A DNA stretch of 64,000 nucleotides from Rhodococcus sp. (in: high G+C Gram-positive bacteria) (GCF_023264675.1 NZ_JAHFVG010000018.1:41254-105253), one strand, 5' to 3'. Shown: positions 18,508 through 27,650, numbered from the stretch's first letter. Made by a program: numbers and translations. Notes: generated by a model from the letters alone, not told the origin.

Positions 18508-18539
18508 GTTGTACAACAATTCAGTTGGTCGGCTAGACT
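18508..18539 (+). promoter_or_regulatory. Leaderless promoter with palindromic operator for the TetR gene
   Basis: A -35-like TTGTAC (18509-18514) and a -10-like TAGACT (18534-18539) are 19 bp apart. The -35 box lies inside the perfect palindrome GTTGTACAAC (18508-18517). An outer inverted pair, CCAATTGA (18492-18499) and TCAGTTGG (18521-18528), brackets it with one mismatch. The first base expected to be transcribed, about 6 bp after the -10, is the A of an ATG at 18546. Autoregulation by the TetR protein just downstream is the obvious inference. Confidence 0.5.
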
Positions 18540-18545
18540 GCGTGC

Positions 18546-18605
18546 ATGACGGAAGATCACTACGCCTGTTCGGCACCTGTCGCCGGCGCCAAGCAGACCC
18601 AGTGA
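18546..18605 (+). CDS. Possible leaderless leader peptide upstream of the TetR gene
   Basis: A 19-codon frame starts with the ATG placed at the predicted transcription start and ends in TGA, which overlaps the GTG start of the TetR gene (GTGA). The peptide would be MTEDHYACSAPVAGAKQTQ. The arrangement would let ribosomes loaded on a leaderless mRNA re-initiate at the regulator, which has no ribosome binding site of its own. The reading is inferred from geometry only. Confidence 0.35.
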   Translation: MTEDHYACSAPVAGAKQTQ

Positions 18606-19177
18606 CGAGCAGTGAGAGCGGCATCCGGAACGCAGCACGGACTCGACGTCTGATCCTGGAGACTTCGGCGGAAGTGCTGGCCAATCGTGGTTCTGCCGCC
18701 ACCGTTGCGGATATCGCAACGGCAGCCGGAGTATCCAAGGGCGGAGTCCTCCACCACTTCGGTAGCAGAGACGCGCTTCTTTTGGCAGTCACCGAATACA
18801 CCCTCGACAGCTTTCGCGCGCGCGTTCTGACCGACGTCGATCTCAGCGAGAACTACCCGGGCAAAGTACTCCGAGCGTACATACGCGTGATTACGGCCGA
18901 CGATGAGCGAGACGGAGATCCATATCGGTCCGCAGCCTTGTGGAACAGCGTCCAGATGATCCCCGGGGTTTCGGAAATCTTACGGCGGGATTCGGCCGAG
19001 TGGACCGAACTCCTCGAGCGAGACGGGCTGAATTCAGACCGCGCCAGAATAATCAGACACGCCGCCGAAGGATTGGCCGAGGCGCGATACTACGAGCCCG
19101 GTTCGATTTCGGATGCTGTCCAGCGCGAGCGATGCGCACTACTCGATCTCACTCGCGCTAACGGGCCCCTAGCCTGA
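18602..19177 (+). CDS. TetR-family transcriptional regulator
   Basis: 191 residues from the GTG at 18602. The N-terminal helix-turn-helix covers about residues 12-55 (RRLILETSAEVLANRG, TVADIATAAGVSKGGVLHHFGSRDALL). The C-terminal ligand domain is typical in length and has no recognisable specificity signature. The leader peptide stop overlaps the start, and no Shine-Dalgarno sequence is present. Likely autoregulated through the palindrome at 18508. Its other targets are not evident; the nearest genes are unknown proteins. Confidence 0.85.
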   Translation: MTSSESGIRNAARTRRLILETSAEVLANRGSAATVADIATAAGVSKGGVLHHFGSRDALLLAVTEYTLDSFRARVLTDVDLSENYPGKVLRAYIRVITADDERDGDPYRSAALWNSVQMIPGVSEILRRDSAEWTELLERDGLNSDRARIIRHAAEGLAEARYYEPGSISDAVQRERCALLDLTRANGPLA

Positions 19178-19307
19178 GCTTGATCCACACTCCGTCGAAC
19201 GCCACATCCCTCGCCCACCGGTTCGATACTCGACTTTCCGCACGTACAGGTCCGGGCCACCTACCCAGCGCGCCCAATGAAACAGCAGAATTCTCCTGAG
19301 GATCCAC

Positions 19308-19853
19308 ATGAGCTACAACGAAGACGAACAATTTCTGGCAACCGTGGCGAGCAGCGAAGGCTTACGCAACAACCTTGTCAACGAGCTCGAAAACCTCGGG
19401 ACCACAACGGTAATGTCGAACGTCGATTTGCCTTGGGGATATGCAATGACAGGTCTCGCATATCTTGCGTCGAATAAGGATCTTCTGATCGGGGACAAAG
19501 AAGAACACAAGAGCGCTGTGTGGGACCAGATCTGCGAATTGCTTCCGCGCCTGGCTCACCCGGCTCAAATGCTCATCGTGGTCGACTATCCAGGCACCAG
19601 GCCGACAACAAAACTGTGGCGCCTGGTCGATTGGATGTTGCGCGAGATCCACATCGACACTCAAAATCACCTCGGGATCGATGTGTCCATCAACTCGCTG
19701 CTCTTGCCGCCGACTGTCGACGAAAAGATCGTAGCCAAACGAATCGTCAACTATTTATCTCAGTCGGAGTGGGCAACAACCGGTGCGATCGTCGACTACC
19801 ACGACATAATCGCCCAATCCATCGGACGCGCTATCGGAGGAACGACGGCCTGA
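19308..19853 (+). CDS. Protein of unknown function, 181 residues
   Basis: The ATG is preceded by GAGG. The protein is soluble, with no signal peptide or membrane segment, and has two hydrophobic core strands (AQMLIVVDYPG and HLGIDVSINSLLLPP) that suggest an alpha/beta fold. It contains no cysteine or histidine cluster resembling a known catalytic motif apart from a late DYHDII. It converges with and overlaps by about 23 bp the end of the minus-strand dehydrogenase gene. I do not recognise the family. Confidence 0.65.
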   Translation: MSYNEDEQFLATVASSEGLRNNLVNELENLGTTTVMSNVDLPWGYAMTGLAYLASNKDLLIGDKEEHKSAVWDQICELLPRLAHPAQMLIVVDYPGTRPTTKLWRLVDWMLREIHIDTQNHLGIDVSINSLLLPPTVDEKIVAKRIVNYLSQSEWATTGAIVDYHDIIAQSIGRAIGGTTA

Positions 19854-21000
19854 CGATCCCTGGTCGAGGTTCTTCGCCACGCTCGATCCTGAGCTGAGTT
19901 CGTCGATCTCCACCGATCGTCCCGAGTGCTGTCGAACGAGCAGCGCGGATCTCATCGACTATGAGGCTGGCAACCCGCATTGTGGTTGCTTTACCTGCGT
20001 CGGCAGTGCCGGCGCTGACGACTTCGATCGCTCCTTCCATCACGTCGGCAGCCGCCGACAGGCATGCCTGTCGGCGCCTGTCACCCAGCCAACGGATCAT
20101 CATCGCCGCGGATGCAATCGTGGCAGTCGGATCGGCTCGATTTCGTCCGAAGGCATCGGGCGTGCAACCATGTCGCGCCTGAGCCATGGCTTTGTCGTCG
20201 GAACAGCTGAGCGAAGGGGCTGTGAGTTCCGATCCGGAAAGTGCAACGGTCAGGTCGCACAGAACATCGCCGCTGAGATTTTCGGTAAGCACAACGTCGA
20301 AGTTCTCACTTCTCTGCACGAGGTCGACATGCATGGTGTCCATTCGACGTTCGTCCACCTCGACTTGTGGATACAGCGCCGCGACTTCGGTGCAGACGGC
20401 TTTGAACAATTCCGTTCTCATCGCGGAACCAGTCGCCTGGCACACCACAGTGACACGACTGCGTCGTCGCTCGGCGAGACCGAATGCTCGATGTGCGATG
20501 CGCTCACATGCACTCCGTCCAGGTTCGCGAACCGAGGCCGCGTCGACATCTGCTGTATCGGACTCCCCTGCCAGTGCGTGCACATTCCGGCCGACGAACA
20601 AGCCCTCGGTGTTCTCTCGTACAACGACGAGGTCCATCGTCGGTACAACCGCCTTACGGAGTGGGATCGCTTTTGCCGGAAGGATATTGGTGTTCATGTC
20701 GAAGTATCGACATATCGAGCGGCCGATGGTCGATTCGTCCCCGTTGTCCGGCGACGGCGCGTCATCGGGACCTAAGATCCACGCCTCTAGTCCGCTCAAC
20801 GCTCGCAATGTATCCCGCGGCAGCGCGTCGAACTTGGTCGCCAGCGCGTACTTTCCGACCGGTAGAACTGTCCACACCAAATCGAGATCAGTACACGCGC
20901 CCACCGCCGCCTCGACTACCCACGCAGCCGCATCCACAACCTCGGGACCTATCCCATCGGCATGCAGTAGTCCAAGGTGCAATTGGTCGAGATGTCTCAT
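19831..21000 (-). CDS. Isocitrate/isopropylmalate-type dehydrogenase
   Basis: 389 residues from the ATG at 21000. The family's N-terminal GDGIGPEV appears as HADGIGPEV. VVVRENTEGLF, the catalytic-region DTMHVDLVQ and ENLSGDVLCDL (normally NLFGDILSD) follow in order. Such enzymes oxidise 2-hydroxy acids (isopropylmalate, tartrate/malate, homoisocitrate) with NAD. It does not look like a LeuB ortholog because several family residues deviate (for example NLSGDV). It is the last gene on the minus strand after aldehyde dehydrogenase and transaminase genes, separated from them by structured DNA. Confidence 0.78.
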   Translation of the reverse strand: MRHLDQLHLGLLHADGIGPEVVDAAAWVVEAAVGACTDLDLVWTVLPVGKYALATKFDALPRDTLRALSGLEAWILGPDDAPSPDNGDESTIGRSICRYFDMNTNILPAKAIPLRKAVVPTMDLVVVRENTEGLFVGRNVHALAGESDTADVDAASVREPGRSACERIAHRAFGLAERRRSRVTVVCQATGSAMRTELFKAVCTEVAALYPQVEVDERRMDTMHVDLVQRSENFDVVLTENLSGDVLCDLTVALSGSELTAPSLSCSDDKAMAQARHGCTPDAFGRNRADPTATIASAAMMIRWLGDRRRQACLSAAADVMEGAIEVVSAGTADAGKATTMRVASLIVDEIRAARSTALGTIGGDRRTQLRIERGEEPRPGIVRPSFLR

Positions 21001-21052
21001 CACAATAAAACTTCCATTATGTGCTCTGTCCCGCACTCAGCCCATCAATAGG

Positions 21053-21085
21053 CTCAGCCGGCCGCTGGTCCAGCGGCCGGCTGAG
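21053..21085. terminator. Hairpin 1: 16-bp perfect inverted repeat
   Basis: CTCAGCCGGCCGCTGG (21053-21068) and its exact complement (21070-21085) are separated by a single T. The stem is very GC-rich. There is no T-run on either side. It is the last of three hairpins reached by transcripts leaving the aldehyde dehydrogenase gene (minus strand), so a terminator without U-tract or an mRNA 3'-end stabiliser is likely. Confidence 0.7.
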
Positions 21086-21091
21086 ACTGTG

Positions 21092-21119
21092 ACCAGATCC
21101 CGGGGATACCGGATCTGGT
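21092..21119. terminator. Hairpin 2: 9-bp perfect inverted repeat
   Basis: ACCAGATCC (21092-21100) pairs perfectly with GGATCTGGT (21111-21119) around a 10-base loop. It lies 6 bp from hairpin 1 and 19 bp from hairpin 3. Confidence 0.55.
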
Positions 21120-21138
21120 TGCTCCGAGAGAATCGCTG

Positions 21139-21176
21139 CCGGCAGCAAACATGCTTCGTTGAATGCTTGCTGCCGG
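21139..21176. terminator. Hairpin 3: 14-bp inverted repeat with one mismatch
   Basis: CCGGCAGCAAACAT (21139-21152) pairs with ATGCTTGCTGCCGG (21163-21176) with one mismatch and a 10-base loop. It is the first hairpin met downstream of the aldehyde dehydrogenase stop (21244, minus strand). Confidence 0.6.
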
Positions 21177-21243
21177 GCTACGACCGGACATCCACGGAGA
21201 CGGCTTTGTGAGTGTCGAAGTCGAGCTGGTCAGAAATCGACGG

Positions 21244-22710
21244 CTACTGAGTAGGTGCCCCGCCCCGCAGGTACACCGTCGTGGTGTGGGTGAAGAACTC
21301 GCGAGCAGACTGCCCCTGTTCCTTGGGTCCGTAACCGCTCTTCTTCGCACCGCCGAATGGAACGTGTGGGTCAGCGCCGGCGGACTCGGAATTGACGTGC
21401 AGTATGCCCACGTCGATCTCGTCGATAGCATCGAGGGTCCGAGTGAGGTCCTGGGTGAAAACTGCAGCCGACAGGCCGAAATCGCCATCGTTTGCAAGGG
21501 TGAATGCTTCTTCGACCGACCCGGCGCGTTTCACGGCCAGCACAGGGCCGAACAATTCTTCACGCCACAGATCGTCCTGGTTCGATTGGACCTCGAGAAT
21601 GGTGGGCGGGACGAAGAAGCCCGAACCGGGTACCCCAGCGTCGGCACGGTCCGTGCCTCCGACGTAGCGCGCACCCTGCTCGACCGCTCGTTCGATTCCA
21701 GATCGAATCGAACTCTGTGCCGCAGCGTTCACGACCGGACCCATTTCGACGCCGTCCGCGAGGGGATCTCCGACAACGAGTGCGTTCGCACGCTTGCCGA
21801 GCTCGGCAAGGAATTCATCGGCAATTGCCTCGGCGACGATGAGTCGCGAAGTCGCGGTGCACTTCTGACCTGTCGACCGGAACGCACCGAACATCACCTG
21901 CTCCGCGGCCAGTTCCAAGTCTGCATCGGCGAGCACGACAGCCGCGTTCTTTCCGCCCATCTCGGCCTGTACGGCCACACCACGACCTGCACCGGCAGCG
22001 GCGATCTTGCGTCCGATGCCGGTGGACCCGGTGAACGTTACCGCGTCGATCCCCTCGTGCTCGACGATCGCGTTCCCCACCCCGCCGTTACCGAGGAGCA
22101 GATTCAACACGCCGGCCGGCAGACCTGCAGCGTCCAACGCCTGAGCCAAACGCATGGCAAGCAGTGGGACGGCGCTGGCAGGTTTCCAGACAACAGTGTT
22201 CCCGTAGGTCAACGCCGGAGCAATCTTCCATGTCGGAATCGCGATCGGGAAGTTGAAGGGGGTAATTACCCCTACTACTCCTACAGGTTTGCGAGTGACC
22301 AGAATTCGCTCGCCGCGGCGAGGTGAGGAAAAAACTTCGCCGGCGGTGCGGTCGGCATCGTTTCCGTAGTAGCGCAAGATCTGCGCGGCCCGAAGGACCT
22401 CTCCGACACCTTCGGCCTTGGTCTTGCCTTCTTCCATGGCAAGCTCGGCACCCCACTCGGGAGCGGAATCTTCGACGACCTTCGCCGCACAGAGGAGAAT
22501 TGCGCCCCGCTCGTGCGCCGGCGTGCGTGCCCACCCGCGCTTCGCGGTCTGCGCAGCGCCAACTGCGCGATCGAGTTCCGACTGACCGACCAACGAACCC
22601 TCGGCTACGACGCGGTCAGGATGAGCCGGGTTGATGCTGGTGAGCGCATCACCCGCGCCATCGAGCCAGTTGCCGTCGACGAGACTGTGCAGGAATACAG
22701 GCGTGGACAT
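21244..22710 (-). CDS. NAD(P)-dependent aldehyde dehydrogenase
   Basis: 488 residues. Catalytic residues are Asn153 (PFNFPI), Glu250 (QAEMGGKN) and nucleophile Cys284 (STGQKCTA). The GxTGSTGIG cofactor motif is at about 228. The STGQxCTA context resembles 2-oxoglutarate-semialdehyde dehydrogenases more than SSADH, but exact specificity is uncertain. It follows the GabT-like transaminase gene by about 95 bp on the same strand, so it most likely oxidises the semialdehyde released by the transaminase. Confidence 0.88.
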   Translation of the reverse strand: MSTPVFLHSLVDGNWLDGAGDALTSINPAHPDRVVAEGSLVGQSELDRAVGAAQTAKRGWARTPAHERGAILLCAAKVVEDSAPEWGAELAMEEGKTKAEGVGEVLRAAQILRYYGNDADRTAGEVFSSPRRGERILVTRKPVGVVGVITPFNFPIAIPTWKIAPALTYGNTVVWKPASAVPLLAMRLAQALDAAGLPAGVLNLLLGNGGVGNAIVEHEGIDAVTFTGSTGIGRKIAAAGAGRGVAVQAEMGGKNAAVVLADADLELAAEQVMFGAFRSTGQKCTATSRLIVAEAIADEFLAELGKRANALVVGDPLADGVEMGPVVNAAAQSSIRSGIERAVEQGARYVGGTDRADAGVPGSGFFVPPTILEVQSNQDDLWREELFGPVLAVKRAGSVEEAFTLANDGDFGLSAAVFTQDLTRTLDAIDEIDVGILHVNSESAGADPHVPFGGAKKSGYGPKEQGQSAREFFTHTTTVYLRGGAPTQ

Positions 22711-22805
22711 TGTGTGTCACCTTTGGTTGCGATTGAGAAGGCGAGAAACCATTCACTCAGCGAAAAGCTGTGTGGCCGGTCAGTGCTTTGAAAGGCAAGC
22801 GTTGG

Positions 22806-24164
22806 TCAGAGTGAGGCGAAAGCGTCTCGAAGAACAGAAAGACCCTCGGCCAAGAGTTCATCGCTGATCGACAGCGGCGGCAGGAACCGCAGCACGTTCC
22901 CGAAAGTTCCAGCGGTCAAGGTCAATACGCCGTGCGCATGGCAGTACCGGTTGATTTCTGCCAGCGCCTCGCGGTTGGGATTCTTCGTCCCGGAGTACAC
23001 CAGTTCGATTGCAATCATTGCACCACGGCCTCGAACTTCACCGACGATGTCGTTGTCGGCCGCAATTTCCCTCAGCTCACGGAACATGATGTCCCCGATT
23101 ACCTGCGCCCGTTCCAGTAGGCCCTCGGCTTCGATCGTCTCGAACACGCCCAAAGCCGCTTCGCACGCAGCGGGATTACCGGAATAGGTACCACCGATAC
23201 CTCCTGCGTGAGCGGCGTCCATGATCTCGGCGCGACCCGTGACGGCAGCCAGAGGAAGGCCGCCTGCCAAACCCTTGGCGGTGACGATCAGATCGGGAAC
23301 GATATCTTCGTGCTCGGATGCGAACCATGAGCCGGTACGACCAATGCCGGCCTGTACTTCGTCGGCGACCAGGACGATGCCGCGTTCTCGACAGAAGTCG
23401 GCTATGCGCTTGAGGAAGCCTTCGGCAGGAACAATGAAGCCACCCTCACCCTGAATCGGTTCGACCACTACCGCCGCAACAGACTCGGCACCGACCTGCG
23501 AGTCGACCAGAAGCTCGAACTGCGCGAATGCCTCGTCGGACGCATGCTGTGCGCCACTCGGCCAACGATAGGGATACGCCATCGGGGCCCGGTACACCTC
23601 GGGCGCGAATGGGCCGAATGTTGTTCTGTAAGGCTGATTTTTCGCGGTCATGGTCATGGTCATCAGAGTGCGACCGTGAAATGCATGATCGAACGTGATG
23701 ATTGCAGGCCTGCCAGTCGCTGCACGCGCATATTTCACCGCGTTCTCCACGGCTTCGCTACCAGTGTTGAACAGTGCTGTCCGCTTTTCGTGCGTGCCAG
23801 GGGTGAGCCGGTTCAATGCTTCGGCAACCTCGATGTACGGCTCGTACGGCGTGGCGAGGAAGCACGTGTGGGTGTATTTCGCAAGTTGTTTCGATGCTCG
23901 CTCCACTACTCGCGGAGCCGCATTGCCCACCGTCGTCACGGCGATACCGCTTCCGAAGTCGATGAAAGAGTTACCGTCGACGTCGACAACGACACCCCCT
24001 CCCGCCGCAGCCACGTACACGGACGACGCGCTCGTCAGACCAACAGGCAGGGCAGCGCTCCGCCGAGCTGACAGGTCGCGGGATCGAGGCCCAGGCACTT
24101 CGGTGACAAGTCGTCGGACCTGTTCCAAGTTGGGGCCACCAACGGTCGTGTGCACAGCAGTCAT
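22806..24164 (-). CDS. gabT: Class III aminotransferase, 4-aminobutyrate transaminase-like
   Basis: 452 residues, close to the length of actinobacterial GabT. PLP-dependent fold type I: the phosphate-binding FNTGSEAVENA, Asp268 in VADEVQAGIGRTG, and Lys297 in TAKGLAGG as the Schiff-base lysine. It transfers the omega-amino group of GABA or a homologue such as 5-aminovalerate to 2-oxoglutarate. It is divergent from the glutamate dehydrogenase gene, which could recycle the glutamate formed. A palindrome lies in the shared intergenic region. Confidence 0.82.
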   Translation of the reverse strand: MTAVHTTVGGPNLEQVRRLVTEVPGPRSRDLSARRSAALPVGLTSASSVYVAAAGGGVVVDVDGNSFIDFGSGIAVTTVGNAAPRVVERASKQLAKYTHTCFLATPYEPYIEVAEALNRLTPGTHEKRTALFNTGSEAVENAVKYARAATGRPAIITFDHAFHGRTLMTMTMTAKNQPYRTTFGPFAPEVYRAPMAYPYRWPSGAQHASDEAFAQFELLVDSQVGAESVAAVVVEPIQGEGGFIVPAEGFLKRIADFCRERGIVLVADEVQAGIGRTGSWFASEHEDIVPDLIVTAKGLAGGLPLAAVTGRAEIMDAAHAGGIGGTYSGNPAACEAALGVFETIEAEGLLERAQVIGDIMFRELREIAADNDIVGEVRGRGAMIAIELVYSGTKNPNREALAEINRYCHAHGVLTLTAGTFGNVLRFLPPLSISDELLAEGLSVLRDAFASL

Positions 24165-24250
24165 AAGGAAACCTCCATCAGTAGTCGCCCCAGGCTATGG
24201 CTGGTTTTCAACAAAACCGATGGACGCTGAGTCCAACCTGAACCCTCGTT

Positions 24251-24267
24251 ATGTACCTCTTGTACAT
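24251..24267. promoter_or_regulatory. Palindrome ATGTAC-N5-GTACAT between gabT-like and GDH genes
   Basis: ATGTACCTCTTGTACAT has perfect 6-bp arms and sits in the 158-bp divergent promoter region. A related half-site (ATGTACCT or AGGTACAT) occurs after the GDH stop (about 27543) and before the PucR gene (about 28073). It may be the operator of the local PucR-family regulator; this is inference. Confidence 0.45.
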
Positions 24268-24322
24268 CACCGCGCCCTAGACGCCGTGACACCATCGGAC
24301 AAACCCAATCGAAGGGGCCGCT

Positions 24323-27300
24323 ATGGTCAACGACACCGTAACCACGGACTGGCGGATCATGAATCCGACACATGACACCGATGAGGCGGTCGGTCGCCTC
24401 CTGCTCGCGAGCAGTGACCGATCAGCGTCACCGGGGGTCCTGTTCCTGTCGGACAGCCCATATGTCGACCGCGTCCAGGGCGTACTCCTGTGGCCGCAGG
24501 GCTCGCCCTTGCTGGCCGAGGTAGCCAACACCTTCGAACACTTCGGCCTTCGAATTGCAGACCGCGAAACTCTACGGTTGCCCGACAACATGAATGCCTC
24601 GGCGCAATTGCACAAGTTCACGTTCGCGGTCCCCAACTTTTGGAAGCCGGATCACGTCGACCGGGTATCCGAGGCATTTGCAGCAAGCGTGTCCGCCGGT
24701 TTCGCCATCGACGACTTCGCCAAATTGGTGTCGGCTGCCGGCTTCACATGGCGCCAGGTGTCCCTTGTGCGCGCAGCAACCCGGTTCATCCGACAGGCAG
24801 GGCTTGGGCTTTCGGACAACTATGTCATCGACACACTGCTGAGAAATACTCGTTTCGCGGACGCGCTGGTCAGGATGTTCGCGGCAAAGTTCGACCCGAG
24901 CGTCGCCGATCGGCCGGACGTTCTGTCGGAAGCCAATTCAGACTTGGACATCCATCTCCACGCCGCGACCACACTCGACGAGGACCGAATTCTACGGTCG
25001 CTCCGGTCTTTCGTGAACGCGTGCGTCCGGACCAACTGGTACCAGGTCGACAGCACTGGCGCGCCGAAACCATATGCCTCGTTCAAGCTGAACTCTGCGG
25101 AGCTCGCGCTGCCGAGTACGATCGTTCCGCACCGCGAGATTTTCGTCTACTCCGACGACGTCGAAGGAATCCACGCTCGCGCAGGTAAAGTCGCGCGTGG
25201 CGGGATCCGATTCTCGGATCGGTTGGAAGACTATCGAACTGAAGTACTCGGGCTCATGAAGACTCAAGATGTCAAGAACTCCCCCATCGTGCCCGTCGGA
25301 GCCAAAGGTGCATTCGTTCGGAAATCGATCGACATCACCGCCGCCGAAGCGTATTCGACATTCATCAGTGGACTTCTCGATGTCACCGACAACATAGTGG
25401 ACGGCGCTGTAGTCGAACCGGACCACACGGTGTCTTATGAAGACACCGATACGTACCTGGTGGTAGCCGCGGACAAGGGCACGGCATCGTTCTCCGACTT
25501 GGCCAATTCGATCTCGCTGGATCGACGCTACTGGCTGGGAGACGCTTTTGCCTCGGGGGGATCCGCTGGGTTCGATCACAAAGCCATGGGGATAACGGCA
25601 CGCGGAGCGTGGATCTCGGTGCGCCGCCATTTCGATGAGCTAGGAACCAGCCTCGAGACCGACGGCATCAGGGTGGTAGGGATCGGCGATATGTCGGGGG
25701 ACGTATTCGGCAACGGAATGCTCCTGACCCACAATCTAAGACTCGTGGCAGCATTCGATCATCGCCATATCTTCGTCGATCCGGATCCGGATACCGATCG
25801 TTCCTTTGCCGAACGACAACGGTTGACGACGCTTCCTCACTCGACGTGGGACGACTACGACCGCACGAGGATGTCCGCCGGTGGAGGGATCTGGCCACGA
25901 ACTTCGAAAGCGATCGAACTCTCGTCCCGCGCGCAGCAAATACTCGGCTTGGACTCACCGAACGTTGCTCCCACCGAGTTGGTCAAGGCGATCCTGTGCG
26001 CCGAGGTAGACCTACTCTGGAACGGGGGCATCGGCACATACGTCAAGGCGAGCGATGAAAGTGATGCGTCAGCCGCGGATCCTTCCAACGACCCGGTCCG
26101 TATCGACGCAACTATGCTGCGCTGCAGAGTAATCGGCGAGGGTGGCAACCTTGGCCTGACCCAGCGAGCACGTATCGAGTACTCACTCGCGGGAGGACGG
26201 GCGAACGCGGACTTCATCGACAATGCCGCGGGCGTTGCCACGTCCGACTTCGAAGTCAACCTGAAAATTGCACTGGACGTTGCAGTCCGCAACGGCAGGA
26301 TCGATCAGCGTCGACGCAATGCGCTGCTCGAGGACTCGCAAGTAGCCGTCGCACAAGCCGTCATCGCCAACTGCGAAAGCCAGGTTCTGGCCATAAGCCT
26401 GGCCGAGTCGCAGGCCGCGCAGCTGCTCAACCGCCACGAGCGGCTGATCGAGTATCTCGAGACCAACAGCGGTATCAGTCGAGCCAACGAGGTGCTGCCG
26501 ACCCGAAAGGAACTGGTATCTCGAACGCAGGCTGGACTGGGACTGACACGGCCCGAAATTGCCGTGCTTCTCGCGCAATCCAAGAACATCGTCCGGATGG
26601 AACTACTCGACTCCAATGTCCCCGACGACCCGTTGTTCGCATCAGCTCTGCACGACTATTTTCCGCAGCGAGTGCGCGACGAATTACCCATCGAGATCGG
26701 CGAGCACCGCCTCTCGAGAGAAATTATCGCCACCAGAATCGCTGACGATCTCATCAACCATGTCGGGCCTGGTCTGATCTATCAACTCGAGGAACGACTC
26801 GGAGTGAAAACGGCCGCGGTAGCCCGCGCGTACGCCGTCATCCGAGGAGTGTTCGATGTCGACAATCTGTGGCAACGCGCATCGCGATTTACCAATCACC
26901 GAGAGCGATGGCAGTACCTCCACGCCGTACAGCACTTCATCGAACAGTCGGCATCATGGGTGCTCAGAAAGCGACCCGCTGTAATCGACATCGAGAACGA
27001 GATCGCGCGCTATCTCGCCCATGCGAACGAGCTGACCGCGCTGCGAAACTCGACGACGACGCAGGACGCGGTAGAGGAACTACGTCACCGGAGCGAAGAT
27101 TTCGAACTGATCGAGACAGCGTTGCTTCGCAACTGCGCTGTGGAGACCGTCGCTGGAGTACATGCGCAGACTGGCGAACTCCTGAGTTTGTTCTGGCTGA
27201 CCGATCGACTCGAGGACCATGTCACGACGAACTGGTGGGATTCCATGGCATCGGCGATAGTTCGCAACGACCTCGCCGAGCGTCATCACGAACTGGTTCG

Positions 27301-27541
27301 CGCACTGATCCCGTCCGAAAATCCAGACGGCAGCAATCTCATCGAGGGATGGCGCGTGGAGTCACGGGCATCGATCGAACGGTTCACCCGAATGGTCTCG
27401 GAAATTCGGCGTGATGGAGTTGTCGACGTGTCCCGGGCGTGCACCGCCGCGGGCGAATTGCTCCTCCTCGTCCGCAGCGCCGCAGGCGATATGGCCGACG
27501 CCCACTCGTCCCACGATGAGGCATCCGGCCTCGCGCGGTGA
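24323..27541 (+). CDS. NAD-dependent glutamate dehydrogenase, short (about 115 kDa) form
   Basis: 1072 residues. The catalytic core is recognisable: ARGGIRFSDRLEDYRTEVLGLMKTQDVKN and PVGAKGAFV (about residues 290-335), then the NAD domain with VVGIGDMSGDVFGNGML (about 452-468). The large bacterial NAD-GDH class is usually about 1600 residues. Here the first roughly 500 residues with ACT-like domains are missing, but the remaining N-terminus is continuous and starts after AAGGGG, so it looks like a genuine short form rather than a truncation. It deaminates glutamate to 2-oxoglutarate and ammonium, matching the divergent transaminase. Confidence 0.88.
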   Translation: MVNDTVTTDWRIMNPTHDTDEAVGRLLLASSDRSASPGVLFLSDSPYVDRVQGVLLWPQGSPLLAEVANTFEHFGLRIADRETLRLPDNMNASAQLHKFTFAVPNFWKPDHVDRVSEAFAASVSAGFAIDDFAKLVSAAGFTWRQVSLVRAATRFIRQAGLGLSDNYVIDTLLRNTRFADALVRMFAAKFDPSVADRPDVLSEANSDLDIHLHAATTLDEDRILRSLRSFVNACVRTNWYQVDSTGAPKPYASFKLNSAELALPSTIVPHREIFVYSDDVEGIHARAGKVARGGIRFSDRLEDYRTEVLGLMKTQDVKNSPIVPVGAKGAFVRKSIDITAAEAYSTFISGLLDVTDNIVDGAVVEPDHTVSYEDTDTYLVVAADKGTASFSDLANSISLDRRYWLGDAFASGGSAGFDHKAMGITARGAWISVRRHFDELGTSLETDGIRVVGIGDMSGDVFGNGMLLTHNLRLVAAFDHRHIFVDPDPDTDRSFAERQRLTTLPHSTWDDYDRTRMSAGGGIWPRTSKAIELSSRAQQILGLDSPNVAPTELVKAILCAEVDLLWNGGIGTYVKASDESDASAADPSNDPVRIDATMLRCRVIGEGGNLGLTQRARIEYSLAGGRANADFIDNAAGVATSDFEVNLKIALDVAVRNGRIDQRRRNALLEDSQVAVAQAVIANCESQVLAISLAESQAAQLLNRHERLIEYLETNSGISRANEVLPTRKELVSRTQAGLGLTRPEIAVLLAQSKNIVRMELLDSNVPDDPLFASALHDYFPQRVRDELPIEIGEHRLSREIIATRIADDLINHVGPGLIYQLEERLGVKTAAVARAYAVIRGVFDVDNLWQRASRFTNHRERWQYLHAVQHFIEQSASWVLRKRPAVIDIENEIARYLAHANELTALRNSTTTQDAVEELRHRSEDFELIETALLRNCAVETVAGVHAQTGELLSLFWLTDRLEDHVTTNWWDSMASAIVRNDLAERHHELVRALIPSENPDGSNLIEGWRVESRASIERFTRMVSEIRRDGVVDVSRACTAAGELLLLVRSAAGDMADAHSSHDEASGLAR

Positions 27542-27650
27542 AATGTACCTACGATGACATCGGCCCTGACTGTGCCCACTCACCCTGCTCGAATCCGTTG
27601 CCGGATTTCGGCCGGCGGGCATCTTGCGACAGTGTGCTCGGGGGTGCCGG

